A DNA stretch of 64,000 nucleotides from SG8-39 sp041558415 (GCA_041558415.1 JBFFEY010000005.1:1-64000), one strand, 5' to 3'; numbered from the stretch's first letter, positions 41,942 through 50,804 are shown. Program-made: numbers and translations. Notes: generated by a model from the sequence alone, not told the origin.

Positions 41942-43042
41942 ATGGATGCCATCGACAGCGTGGTCATCGGCGCCGGCGTCGTCGGGCTGGCGGTCGCCCG
42001 CGCCCTCGCGCTCGCCGGGCGAGAGGTCATCGTGCTCGAGGCCGAGGACGCGATCGGCACGCACACCAGCTCGCGCAACAGCGAAGTCATCCATGCCGGG
42101 ATCTATTACCCGCAGGATTCGCTCAAGGCGCGCTGCTGCGTCGCCGGCCGGCACCGCCTCTACGAATATTGCGCCAGTCACGGCATTCCGCACCAGCGCA
42201 GCGGCAAGCTGATCGTCGCCAGCGACGCCGCGCAGCTCGATGCGCTCGAGTCGATCCGGATCCGCGCGCTGGCGAACGGGGTCGAGGACATCACCTGGCT
42301 GAGCCGCAGGCAGACGCTCGCGCTCGAGCCGGCGCTGTCGGCGGTCGCGGCGCTGCACTCGCCCTCGACCGGGATCATCGACAGCCATGCGCTGATGCTC
42401 GCCTACCTGGGCGATGCCGAGGCGCACGGCGCGATGCTCGCGCTGAAAAGCCCGCTCGAACAGGCGCAGCTGCGTGGCGACGGCATTGCGCTGCGCGTCG
42501 GCGGCAGCGAGCCGATGCAGCTGCTGGCGCGCTGCGTGGTGAACTGCGCCGGACTGCACGCCCCGAGCCTCGCGCGGCGCATCGAGGGCTATCCGCCGGA
42601 GCAGGCGCCCGGCGAGTACTACGCCAAGGGCAACTACTACGCACTTACCGGGCGTGCGCCGTTCACGCGGCTGATCTACCCGGTTCCCGAACCCGGCGGC
42701 CTCGGCGTGCACATCACGCTCGATCTCGCAGGGCAGGCCCGCTTCGGGCCCGATGTGGAATGGGTGGAGCGAATCGATTATCAAGTCGATCCGGCCCGCG
42801 CCGCACGCTTCTACGCGGCGATCCGCCGTTACTGGCCGGCGCTGCCCGACGACGCGCTGGTGCCCGGCTATGCCGGCATCCGGCCGAAGATCGTGCCGCA
42901 GGGCGCGGCGGCTGCGGATTTCGTCGTGCAGGGGCCGCGCGAACACGGCGTGCCGGGGCTGGTGCAGCTGTTCGGCATCGAATCGCCAGGCCTCACCGCG
43001 AGCCTTGCGCTGGCCGACGAGGTGTTGCGCGCACTTGGTTGA
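41942..43042 (+). CDS. L-2-hydroxyglutarate oxidase-like FAD-dependent oxidoreductase
   Basis: 366-residue DAO-family flavoprotein. The N-terminal FAD motif is VVIGAGVVGLAVARALALAG (GxGxxG at 10-15), then SSRNSEVIHAGIYYPQDSLKARCCVAGRHRLYEYC, the block typical of L-2-hydroxyglutarate oxidase (LhgO) and relatives, plus KGNYYALTGRAPFTRLIYPVPEPGGLGVHITLDL and RPKIVPQGAAAADF near the C-terminus. The likely reaction is oxidation of a 2-hydroxy acid with electron transfer to quinone or oxygen. Substrate not proven. Divergent from the AsmA-like gene. Confidence 0.85.
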   Translation: MDAIDSVVIGAGVVGLAVARALALAGREVIVLEAEDAIGTHTSSRNSEVIHAGIYYPQDSLKARCCVAGRHRLYEYCASHGIPHQRSGKLIVASDAAQLDALESIRIRALANGVEDITWLSRRQTLALEPALSAVAALHSPSTGIIDSHALMLAYLGDAEAHGAMLALKSPLEQAQLRGDGIALRVGGSEPMQLLARCVVNCAGLHAPSLARRIEGYPPEQAPGEYYAKGNYYALTGRAPFTRLIYPVPEPGGLGVHITLDLAGQARFGPDVEWVERIDYQVDPARAARFYAAIRRYWPALPDDALVPGYAGIRPKIVPQGAAAADFVVQGPREHGVPGLVQLFGIESPGLTASLALADEVLRALG

Positions 43043-43085
43043 GTTGCCGCCGAGGGAATTCGGCCGTCGCATCCCGGCGAGGCCC

Positions 43086-43091
43086 TAAAAT
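43086..43091 (+). promoter_or_regulatory. Putative -10 box of nnr
   Basis: TAAAAT ends 6 nt before the ATG of nnr, the same spacing as at hpnC, tsaB and the RoxA-like gene, implying a leaderless transcript. Confidence 0.35.
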
Positions 43092-43097
43092 GACTGC

Positions 43098-44573
43098 ATG
43101 AGCCGACCGATCTATCTCACGGAAGACATCCGCCGCATCGAATCCGCCGCCGGCGCGGTGCGTCCGACGCTGATGGTGCGCGCCGGCGAGGCGGCCGCCG
43201 CGCTGGCGCTGCAGCTGGTGCCGGACAAGGGCAAGGACGTGCTGGTGCTCGCCGGCCCCGGCAACAACGGCGGTGACGCCTACGAGGCCGCCGCGCGCCT
43301 GAAGGCCGCGTTCCTGCGTGTCACGCTCGTCTCGCCGGCCGATCCGGCAAAGCTGCCGCCCGATGCCGCCGAGGCGCTGCGCAAGTGGCAGGCGGCCGGC
43401 GGCGAGACGCTGCGCGAAGTGCCAGCGGGCCCGCGCTGGTCGCTGGTCGTCGACGGCTTGTTCGGCATCGGCCTCACGCGCGAACCGCAAGGCGAGTACG
43501 CGCGCCTGATCGAGCTGGCGAATGCCCAAAGCTGTCCGGTGCTGGCGCTCGACATTCCGAGCGGGCTCGCCTCCGACACGGGACGCGTGCTCGGTCAGGC
43601 GGTGCGCGCGACGCACACCGTCACCTTCATCGCCCTGAAGCCGGGTCTGCTGACATTGGCGGGGCCGGATCACTGCGGCGTGCTGCAGGTCGCCGAGCTC
43701 GGCCTCGACGTGCGCAGCCTGCTCGCGCCGAAGGGCTGGGTCGCCGAGCCGGCGACCATGCGCTGGGTGCTCAAGCCGCGGCTGCGCGAGTTCCACAAGG
43801 GGCGGGCCGGCTCGCTCGGCGTTCTCGGCGGCGCGAGCGGCATGGTCGGCGCCGCGCTGCTGGCCGGGCGCGCGGCGCTCAAGCTCGGTGCCGGGCGCGT
43901 CTACGTGGGACTGCTCGATCACGAGGCGCCGGAGGTCGACCCGTTGGCGCCCGAACTGATGCTGCGCCATCCCGACGATGCGCTGGGCCAGAGCCTCGAC
44001 ACGATTGTCGTCGGCCCCGGGCTCGGACAGAGCGAACGCGCGCAAACCCTACTCGGCGCCGCGCTGGCGAGCGACATGCCCTGCGTGCTCGACGCCGATG
44101 CACTCAACCTGCTCGCGGACGACAGCGACCTGCGCAACGCCTGCGCGCGCCGCCGCGCGGACACCATCATCACGCCGCACCCGGGCGAGGCGGCGCGCCT
44201 GCTGCAGACGCGCGTGCCCGATGTGCAGGACGACCGGCTCGCCACGGCCCGTGCGCTTGCCGAGCGGCTCAATGCGCACACCGTGCTCAAGGGCAACGGC
44301 AGCGTGCTGGTCGCCACGGACGGGCACTGGTTCGTCAACACCGCGGGCAACCCCGGCATGGCGAGCGCCGGCATGGGCGACACGCTGTCCGGCTTTCTCG
44401 GCGCGCTGCTCGCGCAGGGCTACAGTGGCGAGGCCGCGCTGGTGCTCGGCGTGCACCTGCACGGCGCGGCGGCGGATGCGCTGGTCGCACAGGGCGTCGG
44501 CCCCGTCGGCCTCACCGCAGGCGAACTGATCGAGCCCGCGCGCGCGCTCTGGAACGACTGGCTGAGGGGCTGA
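43098..44573 (+). CDS. nnr: Bifunctional NAD(P)H-hydrate epimerase/dehydratase
   Basis: Repairs hydrated NAD(P)H. 491 residues: YjeF N-terminal epimerase domain (about 1-215; LAGPGNNGGDAYEAAARL and LDIPSGLASDTGRV) and C-terminal ATP/ADP-dependent dehydratase (about 225-490; VVGPGLGQSE, TPHPGEAARLL, LKGNGSVLVA and NPGMASAGMGDTLSGFL with the catalytic Asp). 14 bp before the VIT-family gene. Confidence 0.95.
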   Translation: MSRPIYLTEDIRRIESAAGAVRPTLMVRAGEAAAALALQLVPDKGKDVLVLAGPGNNGGDAYEAAARLKAAFLRVTLVSPADPAKLPPDAAEALRKWQAAGGETLREVPAGPRWSLVVDGLFGIGLTREPQGEYARLIELANAQSCPVLALDIPSGLASDTGRVLGQAVRATHTVTFIALKPGLLTLAGPDHCGVLQVAELGLDVRSLLAPKGWVAEPATMRWVLKPRLREFHKGRAGSLGVLGGASGMVGAALLAGRAALKLGAGRVYVGLLDHEAPEVDPLAPELMLRHPDDALGQSLDTIVVGPGLGQSERAQTLLGAALASDMPCVLDADALNLLADDSDLRNACARRRADTIITPHPGEAARLLQTRVPDVQDDRLATARALAERLNAHTVLKGNGSVLVATDGHWFVNTAGNPGMASAGMGDTLSGFLGALLAQGYSGEAALVLGVHLHGAAADALVAQGVGPVGLTAGELIEPARALWNDWLRG

Positions 44574-44587
44574 CGCGCCGCAGAGGC

Positions 44588-45631
44588 ATGGACGCGAAGC
44601 AATCGCTCAGCGGCGAGCTGACCTCGGCCTACCTCTACCGCATCATCGCCGCGCGCGAAGCCGACGCGCGGCGCAAGCACCTGTTCGAGGAATTGGCGCG
44701 GGATGCCGAGGCGCAGGCCGGGCACTGGCGCGAGACGCTCGTCGCGCGCGGCGTCGCGCTGCCGCCGTTTCGTCCGGCGTCGCGCGCACGCCTGGTCGGC
44801 TGGCTCGTCGAGCGCCTCGGCCCGCGGCGCCTGACGCAGGTCCTTACCGCAATGAAGGTGCGCGGCATGTCGGTCTATCGCGAGGGCGCGCGTGCGCCGC
44901 GCGGCCTCGGCGGCCTGCCCTCGGAGCACGACGAGATCGGTGAGCGGCACGGCACGGTCGGCGAAGGCGGCTCGCTGCGCGCCGCGGTGTTCGGGGTAAA
45001 CGACGGCCTGGTCTCGAACGCCGGCCTGATTCTCGGCGTGGCAGGTGCCGGCGCCTCGAGCGGCACCATTCTGCTGGCCGGCGTCGCCGGTCTGCTCGCC
45101 GGCGCGTTTTCGATGGCCGCGGGCGAGTACGTCTCGATGCGCTCGCAGCGCGAAATGTACGAGTACCAGATCGCACTGGAAAAGGCCGAGCTCGACGCTT
45201 ACCCCGAGGAGGAAGCCGAGGAGCTGGCCCTCATCTACGAGGCGCGCGGCGTCCCGCTCGAGGAAGCGCGCCGCCATGCGGCGCAGCTCATCGCCGATCC
45301 GGTGAACGCGCTCGATACGCTGACGCGCGAGGAGCTGGGCCTCAACCCGGACGATCTCGGCTCGCCGTGGGGCGCGGCGCTTGCGTCCTTCGCCGCCTTC
45401 GCCGTCGGCAGCACGGTGCCGCTGCTGCCCTTCGTCTTCGCGCCGGAACCTTACACGCTCGCCGCCTCGATCGCGGCCGCAGCGGCAGGCCTGTTCCTCG
45501 CCGGTGCGGCCACCAGCCTATTCACCGGGCGCGCCGCGCTCTTCGGTGGCGCGCGCATGCTGGGCATCGGCGCCGCCGCCGGCGTGATCACCTACTCGAT
45601 CGGCGCACTGCTCGGCGCAGGCCTCGCCTGA
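44588..45631 (+). CDS. VIT1/CCC1-family iron/manganese exporter with N-terminal ferritin-like segment
   Basis: 347 residues. The N-terminal about 110 are helical and charged (ELTSAYLYRIIAAREADARRKHLFEELARDAEAQAGHWRETL), resembling a reduced rubrerythrin/ferritin-like domain as in MbfA. The rest is a VIT1 domain: RAAVFGVNDGLVSNAGLILGVAGA, LLAGAFSMAAGEYVSMRSQREMYEYQI, an Asp/Glu-rich cytoplasmic metal-binding loop (YPEEEAEELALIYEARGV), and three C-terminal helices. It likely exports Fe2+ or Mn2+ and fits beside a peroxiredoxin gene. ATG 44588 follows AGAGG. Confidence 0.86.
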   Translation: MDAKQSLSGELTSAYLYRIIAAREADARRKHLFEELARDAEAQAGHWRETLVARGVALPPFRPASRARLVGWLVERLGPRRLTQVLTAMKVRGMSVYREGARAPRGLGGLPSEHDEIGERHGTVGEGGSLRAAVFGVNDGLVSNAGLILGVAGAGASSGTILLAGVAGLLAGAFSMAAGEYVSMRSQREMYEYQIALEKAELDAYPEEEAEELALIYEARGVPLEEARRHAAQLIADPVNALDTLTREELGLNPDDLGSPWGAALASFAAFAVGSTVPLLPFVFAPEPYTLAASIAAAAAGLFLAGAATSLFTGRAALFGGARMLGIGAAAGVITYSIGALLGAGLA

Positions 45632-45647
45632 GGCGCGCGCCTCAGGC
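45626..45647. terminator. Perfect 22-bp palindrome carrying both convergent stops
   Basis: GCCTGAGGCGCGCGCCTCAGGC is fully self-complementary. The left arm contains the TGA of the VIT gene (45629-45631) and the right arm the TGA of the peroxiredoxin gene (45644-45642, minus strand). A CTT follows on the plus strand. It probably acts as a shared bidirectional terminator. Confidence 0.55.
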
Positions 45648-46112
45648 CTTCAGCCGGCGAACGACGTCGAAGACCTCGGCCGCGTGGCCGCGCGGGTTCA
45701 CGCCGTAGACCACGTGGCGCAGCACGCCCTTCTTGTCGATGACGAAGGTCGAGCGCACCAGGGACTCGCGGCGCACGCCATCGATCTCCCGTTCCTGCAG
45801 CACGCCGTAGTTGCGGCACACCTCGCCCTCGGGGTCGGAAAGCAGGCCGATCGACAGGCCTTGCTCGTCGCGAAACTCGGCGTGGCGCAGGCAGTCGTCG
45901 CGCGACACGCCGAGGATGACGCAGTCATGCCGGTCGAACTCGCTCTCGTGATCCGAGAAGTCGACCGCCTGCATGATGCATCCCGGGGTGCCGTCGCGCG
46001 GATAGAAGAACAGCACGACGTTTTTCTTGCCCTTGAACGCCGACAGCGTGACCATCTGCATGTCGGCGTCCGGCAGAGAAAAGTTCGGTGCAGTCTGTCC
46101 GTTCTGCATCAT
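45642..46112 (-). CDS. PrxQ/Bcp-type peroxiredoxin
   Basis: 156-residue thioredoxin-fold peroxidase that reduces hydrogen peroxide and organic peroxides. FFYPRDGTPGCIMQAVDFSDHESEF carries the peroxidatic Cys C45 in TPGC. ILGVSRDDCLRHAEFRDEQGL and RSTFVIDKKGVLRHVVYGVN follow. The usual Thr after the Cys is Ile. Other Cys residues (in HDCVILG and RDDCLRH) could resolve the sulfenate. Start MMQNGQTAPNFSL at 46112. Confidence 0.9.
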   Translation of the reverse strand: MMQNGQTAPNFSLPDADMQMVTLSAFKGKKNVVLFFYPRDGTPGCIMQAVDFSDHESEFDRHDCVILGVSRDDCLRHAEFRDEQGLSIGLLSDPEGEVCRNYGVLQEREIDGVRRESLVRSTFVIDKKGVLRHVVYGVNPRGHAAEVFDVVRRLKA

Positions 46113-46121
46113 GTCGCGCGG

Positions 46122-46152
46122 ATTCTAAAACACGAAGATTGCGCCTTGACAA
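46122..46152 (-). promoter_or_regulatory. Peroxiredoxin promoter
   Basis: On the minus strand, TTGTCA (-35, 46152-46147) and TAGAAT (-10, 46127-46122) are separated by 19 bp. The -10 ends 9 nt before the start codon, giving a leader of only a few nucleotides. Confidence 0.45.
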
Positions 46153-46202
46153 GAGGCTAGGCTGCGCGCGTCGCTTGCGCGCAACGCACCCCTGCCGGCG
46201 CC

Positions 46203-46208
46203 TATAAT
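46203..46208 (+). promoter_or_regulatory. Consensus -10 box of the RoxA-like gene
   Basis: TATAAT ends 6 nt before the GTG at 46215, so the predicted transcript starts at the initiation codon. Confidence 0.5.
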
Positions 46209-46214
46209 CGTGCG

Positions 46215-47342
46215 GTGCGCAATGTGCTCCTCGGCGGGCTGCCGCCGCACGATTTTCTCGCGCGCCATTGGCAGCGCCGCCCGCTGCTGGTGCGTGGTGC
46301 GCTGCCCGGCTTTCGCGACCTCGCAGACCACGACACGATTGCACGTCTCGCCATGCGAGACGACGTCGAATCGCGCCTCCTCGAGCGGCGCCGCGGGCGC
46401 TGGACGCTCACGCACGGGCCGCTGACGCCGGCGCAGCTGCGGCGGGCCGGCGGGCGCGACTGGACCGTGCTGGTGAGCGGACTGAACCTGCATCTGCCGC
46501 GCGCCGAACAGATGCTGCGTCGCTTCGACTTCATTCCGCAGGCGCGGCTGGACGACCTGATGGTGAGCATCGCGGCGCCGGGCGGCGGTGTCGGGCCGCA
46601 CGAAGACGCTTACGACGTGTTCCTGCTGCAGGGTCGCGGACGGCGCCGCTGGCGACTGTGCCGCCCGCGTGCATTCCGTTTCGTGCCGGACGTGCCGCTC
46701 AGGCTGATCGCGGACTTCGCGGTCGAGGAGGAGCTGCTGACCGAGCCCGGCGACCTGCTCTATCTGCCACCGGGTTGGGCACACGACGGCATCGCGCTCG
46801 AGCCCTGCACCACCTACTCGATCGGCTTTCGTGCGCCGCGCGGCGACGAACTCGCCGCGGCGTTTCTCGACTGGCTGCATGCGCGCGGCCTGCCGCGCGG
46901 GCGCTACCGCGACCCTGGCCTGCGGCCCGCGCGGCGTGCCGCGCAGGTGCCGCCGGCGATGGTCGATTTTGCGGCGGCCACGCTCGCGCGCGTTCGCTGG
47001 ACACGGCGCGACGTGGCGCGCTTTCTGGGCGAATACCTCTCCACCCCGAAACCGCAGATCGTGTTTCAGCCGCCGCGTCGCCCGCTCGGGCGCGCCGCCT
47101 TCGAAGCGCGACTGCGGCGCGCAACGCTGGTGCTCGACGCGCGCACGCAGCTGCTCGCGCTCGGTGCCGACCTGTACATCAACGGCGAGCGCCTGGCGTT
47201 GCCGCCAGCGCAGCGCAAGCGGCTGTCGGCGCTCGCCGACGCGCGCCGGCTGGCCGACACGCGGCTTGCCGGCAGCACGCTCGCCCCCCTAATCTACGCG
47301 TGGTACCGACTGGGCTACCTGCACCTCGAGATGCCGGCATGA
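46215..47342 (+). CDS. roxA: JmjC-fold ribosomal protein hydroxylase, RoxA/YcfD-like
   Basis: 2-oxoglutarate/Fe(II) oxygenase of the YcfD family, which hydroxylates an arginine of ribosomal protein L16. 375 residues: iron ligands H129, D131 and H190 (GPHEDAYDVFLLQGRGRRRW and LPPGWAHDG), with the 2-OG side PGDLLYLPPG, and a C-terminal dimerisation and winged-helix region. It opens with LPPHDFLARHWQRRPLLVRGAL, typical of the family. GTG start. It overlaps the next gene by 4 bp. Confidence 0.92.
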   Translation: MRNVLLGGLPPHDFLARHWQRRPLLVRGALPGFRDLADHDTIARLAMRDDVESRLLERRRGRWTLTHGPLTPAQLRRAGGRDWTVLVSGLNLHLPRAEQMLRRFDFIPQARLDDLMVSIAAPGGGVGPHEDAYDVFLLQGRGRRRWRLCRPRAFRFVPDVPLRLIADFAVEEELLTEPGDLLYLPPGWAHDGIALEPCTTYSIGFRAPRGDELAAAFLDWLHARGLPRGRYRDPGLRPARRAAQVPPAMVDFAAATLARVRWTRRDVARFLGEYLSTPKPQIVFQPPRRPLGRAAFEARLRRATLVLDARTQLLALGADLYINGERLALPPAQRKRLSALADARRLADTRLAGSTLAPLIYAWYRLGYLHLEMPA

Positions 47343-47842
47343 ACGAAGCGATCGAAACCGCGGCGCCGGATTACCAGCGCTTCGAGACCGAGGCCGACTT
47401 TCAGGCGGCGGTCGATCGCCTGCTCGGGCAAGCAGGACGCGAGCTGCGCATCTTCGACCCCGACCTGCAGGCGCTGCGGCTGAACTTGCCCGCGCGGATC
47501 GAGCGGCTCGAGCAGTTCCTGCTCGCCAGCCGGACGCGCCGGCTCTACATCGTGTTGCACGAGCCCGATCACCTGACGCGACACTGCCCGCGCATGATGC
47601 GCTTGCTGGCGCGTTTCGCGCACGTCATCCAAGTCAACCGCACCCACAACGAGATTCGCGAGCTGCAGGACGCCTTCCTGGTGCTCGATGCCGAGCACTA
47701 CGTGCGCCGACCGGTGGCGCGCTTCTTTCGCGGCGCCATCGGCATTCACGACGAAACCGAGGCGCTGGCGATGCGCGGCCGCTTCGGCGAGATCTGGAGC
47801 GCGTCCTTTCCCGCGGTGTCGGCGACGACGCTCGGCCTCTAG
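47339..47842 (+). CDS. Uncharacterised protein (DUF7931-like)
   Basis: 167 residues, no signal or membrane segment. FETEADFQAAVDRLLGQAGRELRIFDPDLQALRLN and LIEQFLLASRTRRLYIVLHEPDHL-type blocks resemble a half-size phospholipase-D-like or GNAT-partner domain often found next to acetyltransferases in betaproteobacteria. HDETEALAMRGRFGEIWSAS is the C-terminal signature. Translationally coupled to roxA (ATGA). No function known. Confidence 0.7.
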   Translation: MNEAIETAAPDYQRFETEADFQAAVDRLLGQAGRELRIFDPDLQALRLNLPARIERLEQFLLASRTRRLYIVLHEPDHLTRHCPRMMRLLARFAHVIQVNRTHNEIRELQDAFLVLDAEHYVRRPVARFFRGAIGIHDETEALAMRGRFGEIWSASFPAVSATTLGL

Positions 47843-47850
47843 CCGCCCGC

Positions 47851-48645
47851 TCAGCCGAGCGACCGCCAGTCGAAGCCGTCGCTCTGCGTGGCGAGGCCAA
47901 CCTCCTCGGGCGCGCAGCCGAGCGCCCCGGCGAGCGCCGCGCGCGCCAGCGCGGGACGGTTGTTCTGCTCGGACAGGTGCGCGGCAATGACGTGCTGCAG
48001 GCGCGCGCGGTCGAGCGCAGCGAGCAGGCCGGCGGCTGCATCGTTGTCGAGATGCCCGAGAGGCCCGGCGATGCGCGCCTTGAGCCAGCGCGGGTAGCCG
48101 CCGTTCCACAGCAGGTCGAGCGCGTGATTGCATTCGAGCACCAGTGCGTCGCAGCCCGACAGCATTTCGACGACGTGCGGCGTCGACGCGCCGAGATCGG
48201 TCAGTACGCCAAGGCGCCGCGCACCGTCCGACAGCAGATACTGCACCGGCTCGCGCGCATCGTGCGGCACCGTGAACGGACGCACCTCGAGATCGCCGAT
48301 CGCGACGGGCGCGCGCGTATCGATCATGCGGAACCGCACGCCGTTCGCCGCGGCCTTGTCCTCGGCCTGCGGTGCCGCCTCGCGCATCGCGAGCCGCGTG
48401 CCATGGGTGAGCACCACCTCGAGGCCGTGGGCAGCCGCGAGCGCCAGTGCCCCGCCGGCGTGATCGTCATGCTCGTGCGTGACCAGGATCGCGCAGAGCG
48501 CGTCGGGCTGCAGCCCGCGCCGCGCCAGACGGCGCTCGGCTTCGCGCGCCGACAGCCCGCAATCGATGAGCACGCGCGTCGCGCCGGCCTCGACCAGCAG
48601 GCAGTTGCCCTGACTGCCGCTCGCGAGCGAGGTGAAGCGCAGCAC
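47851..48645 (-). CDS. Metallo-beta-lactamase-fold hydrolase (YycJ/WalJ-like)
   Basis: 264-residue MBL-fold protein: FTSLASGSQGNCLLVEAGATRVLIDCGLSAREAERRL at the start and the metal motif VTHEHDDHAGG (HxHxDH, about 56-61), then TVPHDAREPVQYLL and ECNHALDLL. Close to the YycJ/exonuclease branch with a 5'-3' DNA exonuclease-like role. Last gene of the long minus-strand run, 16 bp after bamC. Confidence 0.88.
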   Translation of the reverse strand: MLRFTSLASGSQGNCLLVEAGATRVLIDCGLSAREAERRLARRGLQPDALCAILVTHEHDDHAGGALALAAAHGLEVVLTHGTRLAMREAAPQAEDKAAANGVRFRMIDTRAPVAIGDLEVRPFTVPHDAREPVQYLLSDGARRLGVLTDLGASTPHVVEMLSGCDALVLECNHALDLLWNGGYPRWLKARIAGPLGHLDNDAAAGLLAALDRARLQHVIAAHLSEQNNRPALARAALAGALGCAPEEVGLATQSDGFDWRSLG

Positions 48646-48661
48646 CCGGCGCGGCGCCCGG

Positions 48662-49855
48662 CTATTTCAGCTCTGCGTGCAGCAGCGAAAGAATGCGGCG
48701 CGCGGTACCGGTGCTTTCCGCCTTGCCGTCTTTGCCGAGGACGCGGACCTCGCTGTTCGCGCTCTGCTGCTCGACCGAGACGCGGTACTGCTCCGCCTTG
48801 ACTTCGGGAGTCGAGGACTTCCAGAACGCCAGCTTGTCGAGCAACCCCGGCTTTTGCTTGTCCTTGCGGTCCATCTCCGCTTCCGGGTCGGCGTAGCGCA
48901 CGAAGTACAGGCCTTTCGCGCGATCGCGGTCCTCGACCGTGAAGCCGACGCGGTCGAGCGCGAGCCCCACGCGCCGCCAGGTGCGGTCGAACGGCTCGTA
49001 CACCTCCAGCACCTCGCCACCGTCGGACGCCTTCTTCAGCGCGGCGCGCTCGGGCTGCTGCGCACCTGCGGTCAGCAGCTGCTTTGCCTTCTCTTCCTGC
49101 GCGCCGAGGCGGACCATCAGGCGGCGCAGGAACTCGGCCTCGAGCGTCGCGTCGGTCTCGCGCGGCTGCCACTTGGTCGCGGAAGGCGCGGTGTCGGGCG
49201 AGCGCGAGCCTTCGGAATACACCTCCGCCATGCCGCGATGCGTGATGTAGACCTCGGTCCCACGGCGGTCGGGTGTGCGCTCGAGCCGGGTGCGGAACTT
49301 GTCGCGCTCGGAAGTCGAGTAGATCTGGTCGATGAGCGAGCCGAGCGTCGATCGGATGATGTCCTGCGGCAGCTTGGCGCGGTTTTCCGCCCAGTCCGTC
49401 TCCATCACCCCCGTCTCGGGCGTTGCCTTCGAGATGAGGAAGCCGTTTTCCTGCCAGAAGTCCTTGATGAGCGGCCAGAGCTGCTCGGGCGTTCGGTTGT
49501 CGACCACCAGCCAGCGCTCGTTGCCGCGGCCCTCGATGCGCATGTCCTGCGCGGTCGGCAGCACGTCGCTGTCGCCGCGCAGCCGTACCTGGCGCTGATC
49601 GGCCTGGTAGGTCGACAGCGTCGTCGTTCCCTTGCCGCTGTCCGGCACCACATAGCGGTTGTCACGGCGCGGCGTGGTCAGGTCGGGCGGAATCTCGAGC
49701 GGTGGCAGCTGGCCCGCGGACTTGTAGTCGACCTGCGGCCCTTCCAGCAGGCTGGTGTTCGTCTTGCAGCCGGCGAGCGCGGCGAGTGCGGCGCAGGCAA
49801 TCACCCCGCCGCGCCAGCCCTGGCGCCGTCCGCGTCGCACTCGGCGCTGCATCAT
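48662..49855 (-). CDS. bamC: Outer membrane protein assembly factor BamC
   Basis: Lipoprotein subunit of the BAM complex that folds outer-membrane beta barrels. 397 residues: signal ending in the lipobox LAALAGC (lipidated C30), an unstructured linker, then two helix-grip domains (about 90-190 and 290-395; ERWLVVDNRTPEQLWPLIKDFWQENGFLI and YEPFDRTWRRVGLALDRVGFTVEDRDRAKGLYFVRY). It follows dapA by 2 bp, the classic dapA-bamC pairing. ATG 49855 is preceded by a second in-frame ATG option at 49852. Confidence 0.94.
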   Translation of the reverse strand: MMQRRVRRGRRQGWRGGVIACAALAALAGCKTNTSLLEGPQVDYKSAGQLPPLEIPPDLTTPRRDNRYVVPDSGKGTTTLSTYQADQRQVRLRGDSDVLPTAQDMRIEGRGNERWLVVDNRTPEQLWPLIKDFWQENGFLISKATPETGVMETDWAENRAKLPQDIIRSTLGSLIDQIYSTSERDKFRTRLERTPDRRGTEVYITHRGMAEVYSEGSRSPDTAPSATKWQPRETDATLEAEFLRRLMVRLGAQEEKAKQLLTAGAQQPERAALKKASDGGEVLEVYEPFDRTWRRVGLALDRVGFTVEDRDRAKGLYFVRYADPEAEMDRKDKQKPGLLDKLAFWKSSTPEVKAEQYRVSVEQQSANSEVRVLGKDGKAESTGTARRILSLLHAELK

Positions 49856-49857
49856 GC

Positions 49858-50766
49858 TCAAGCCCGCTTCTCCACCACGCGCAGCCCCGGCAGCGCAATG
49901 CCGGCCTCGTGCAGCGCTTCGCGCAAGGTCTCGTGGAAGCGCTCGGACAGGGTCACCATCGGCAGGCGCAGGCCCTCCTCGATCAGGCCCATCTGCGCCA
50001 GCGCCCATTTCACCGGAATCGGATTCGCCTCGACGAACAGCCGCTGATGCAGCGGCAGCAGCCGCAGGTTGATCTCGCGCGCCTTTTTCACGTCGCCGAC
50101 CAGCGCAGCCGCGCACATCTGGTGCATGAGCTTGGGCGCGACGTTCGCCGTCACGGAGATCACCCCGTGCCCACCCATCAGGATCAGCGCGAGCGCGGTG
50201 GAATCCTCGCCGCTGTAGATCGCGAACTCGCGCGGCGCGCGCTTGACGAGGTCGGTGCCGCGCTCGATGCTGGCGGTGGCATCCTTGATGCCGATGATGC
50301 CCGGCAGCGCCGCAAGACGCAGCACGGTGTCGTTCTGCAGGTCGGCAACCGTGCGCCCGGGCACGTTGTACAGGATCATCGGCAGATCGACCTTCTCGGC
50401 CACGGTGCGGAAATGCCGGTACAGGCCCTCCTGCGTGGGCTTGTTGTAGTACGGCACCACCGAAAGGCAGGCCGTGGCGCCGGCTTTTTTCGCTGATTCG
50501 GTGAGCTCGATCGCCTCGGCGGTCGAGTTGCCGCCGGTGCCGGCGATGACGGGGATGCGCCCCTTGGCGTGCTCCACCGCGACGCGGATCAGTTCCTTGT
50601 GCTCGTCGAAGTTGACCGTCGGCGACTCGCCCGTGGTGCCGACCACCACGATGCCGTCGGTGCCTTCGGCGACGTGCCAGTCGATCAGGCTGCGGAAGCG
50701 CGCGAGATCGATCGCGCCGTCCGGCTTCATGGGCGTGACGATTGCAACCAGGCTACCAGTGATCAT
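49858..50766 (-). CDS. dapA: 4-hydroxy-tetrahydrodipicolinate synthase
   Basis: Condenses pyruvate and aspartate semialdehyde for lysine and diaminopimelate. 302-residue TIM barrel: VVVGTTGESPTVNFDEH, the catalytic Tyr in ILYNVPGRTV and the Schiff-base Lys in GIIGIKDATAS. A GGGGAGGAG ribosome-binding site precedes ATG 50766. Confidence 0.97.
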   Translation of the reverse strand: MITGSLVAIVTPMKPDGAIDLARFRSLIDWHVAEGTDGIVVVGTTGESPTVNFDEHKELIRVAVEHAKGRIPVIAGTGGNSTAEAIELTESAKKAGATACLSVVPYYNKPTQEGLYRHFRTVAEKVDLPMILYNVPGRTVADLQNDTVLRLAALPGIIGIKDATASIERGTDLVKRAPREFAIYSGEDSTALALILMGGHGVISVTANVAPKLMHQMCAAALVGDVKKAREINLRLLPLHQRLFVEANPIPVKWALAQMGLIEEGLRLPMVTLSERFHETLREALHEAGIALPGLRVVEKRA

Positions 50767-50804
50767 GGGACGCTCCTCCCCTGTCGCTTTTATCCGAGCC
50801 GCGT

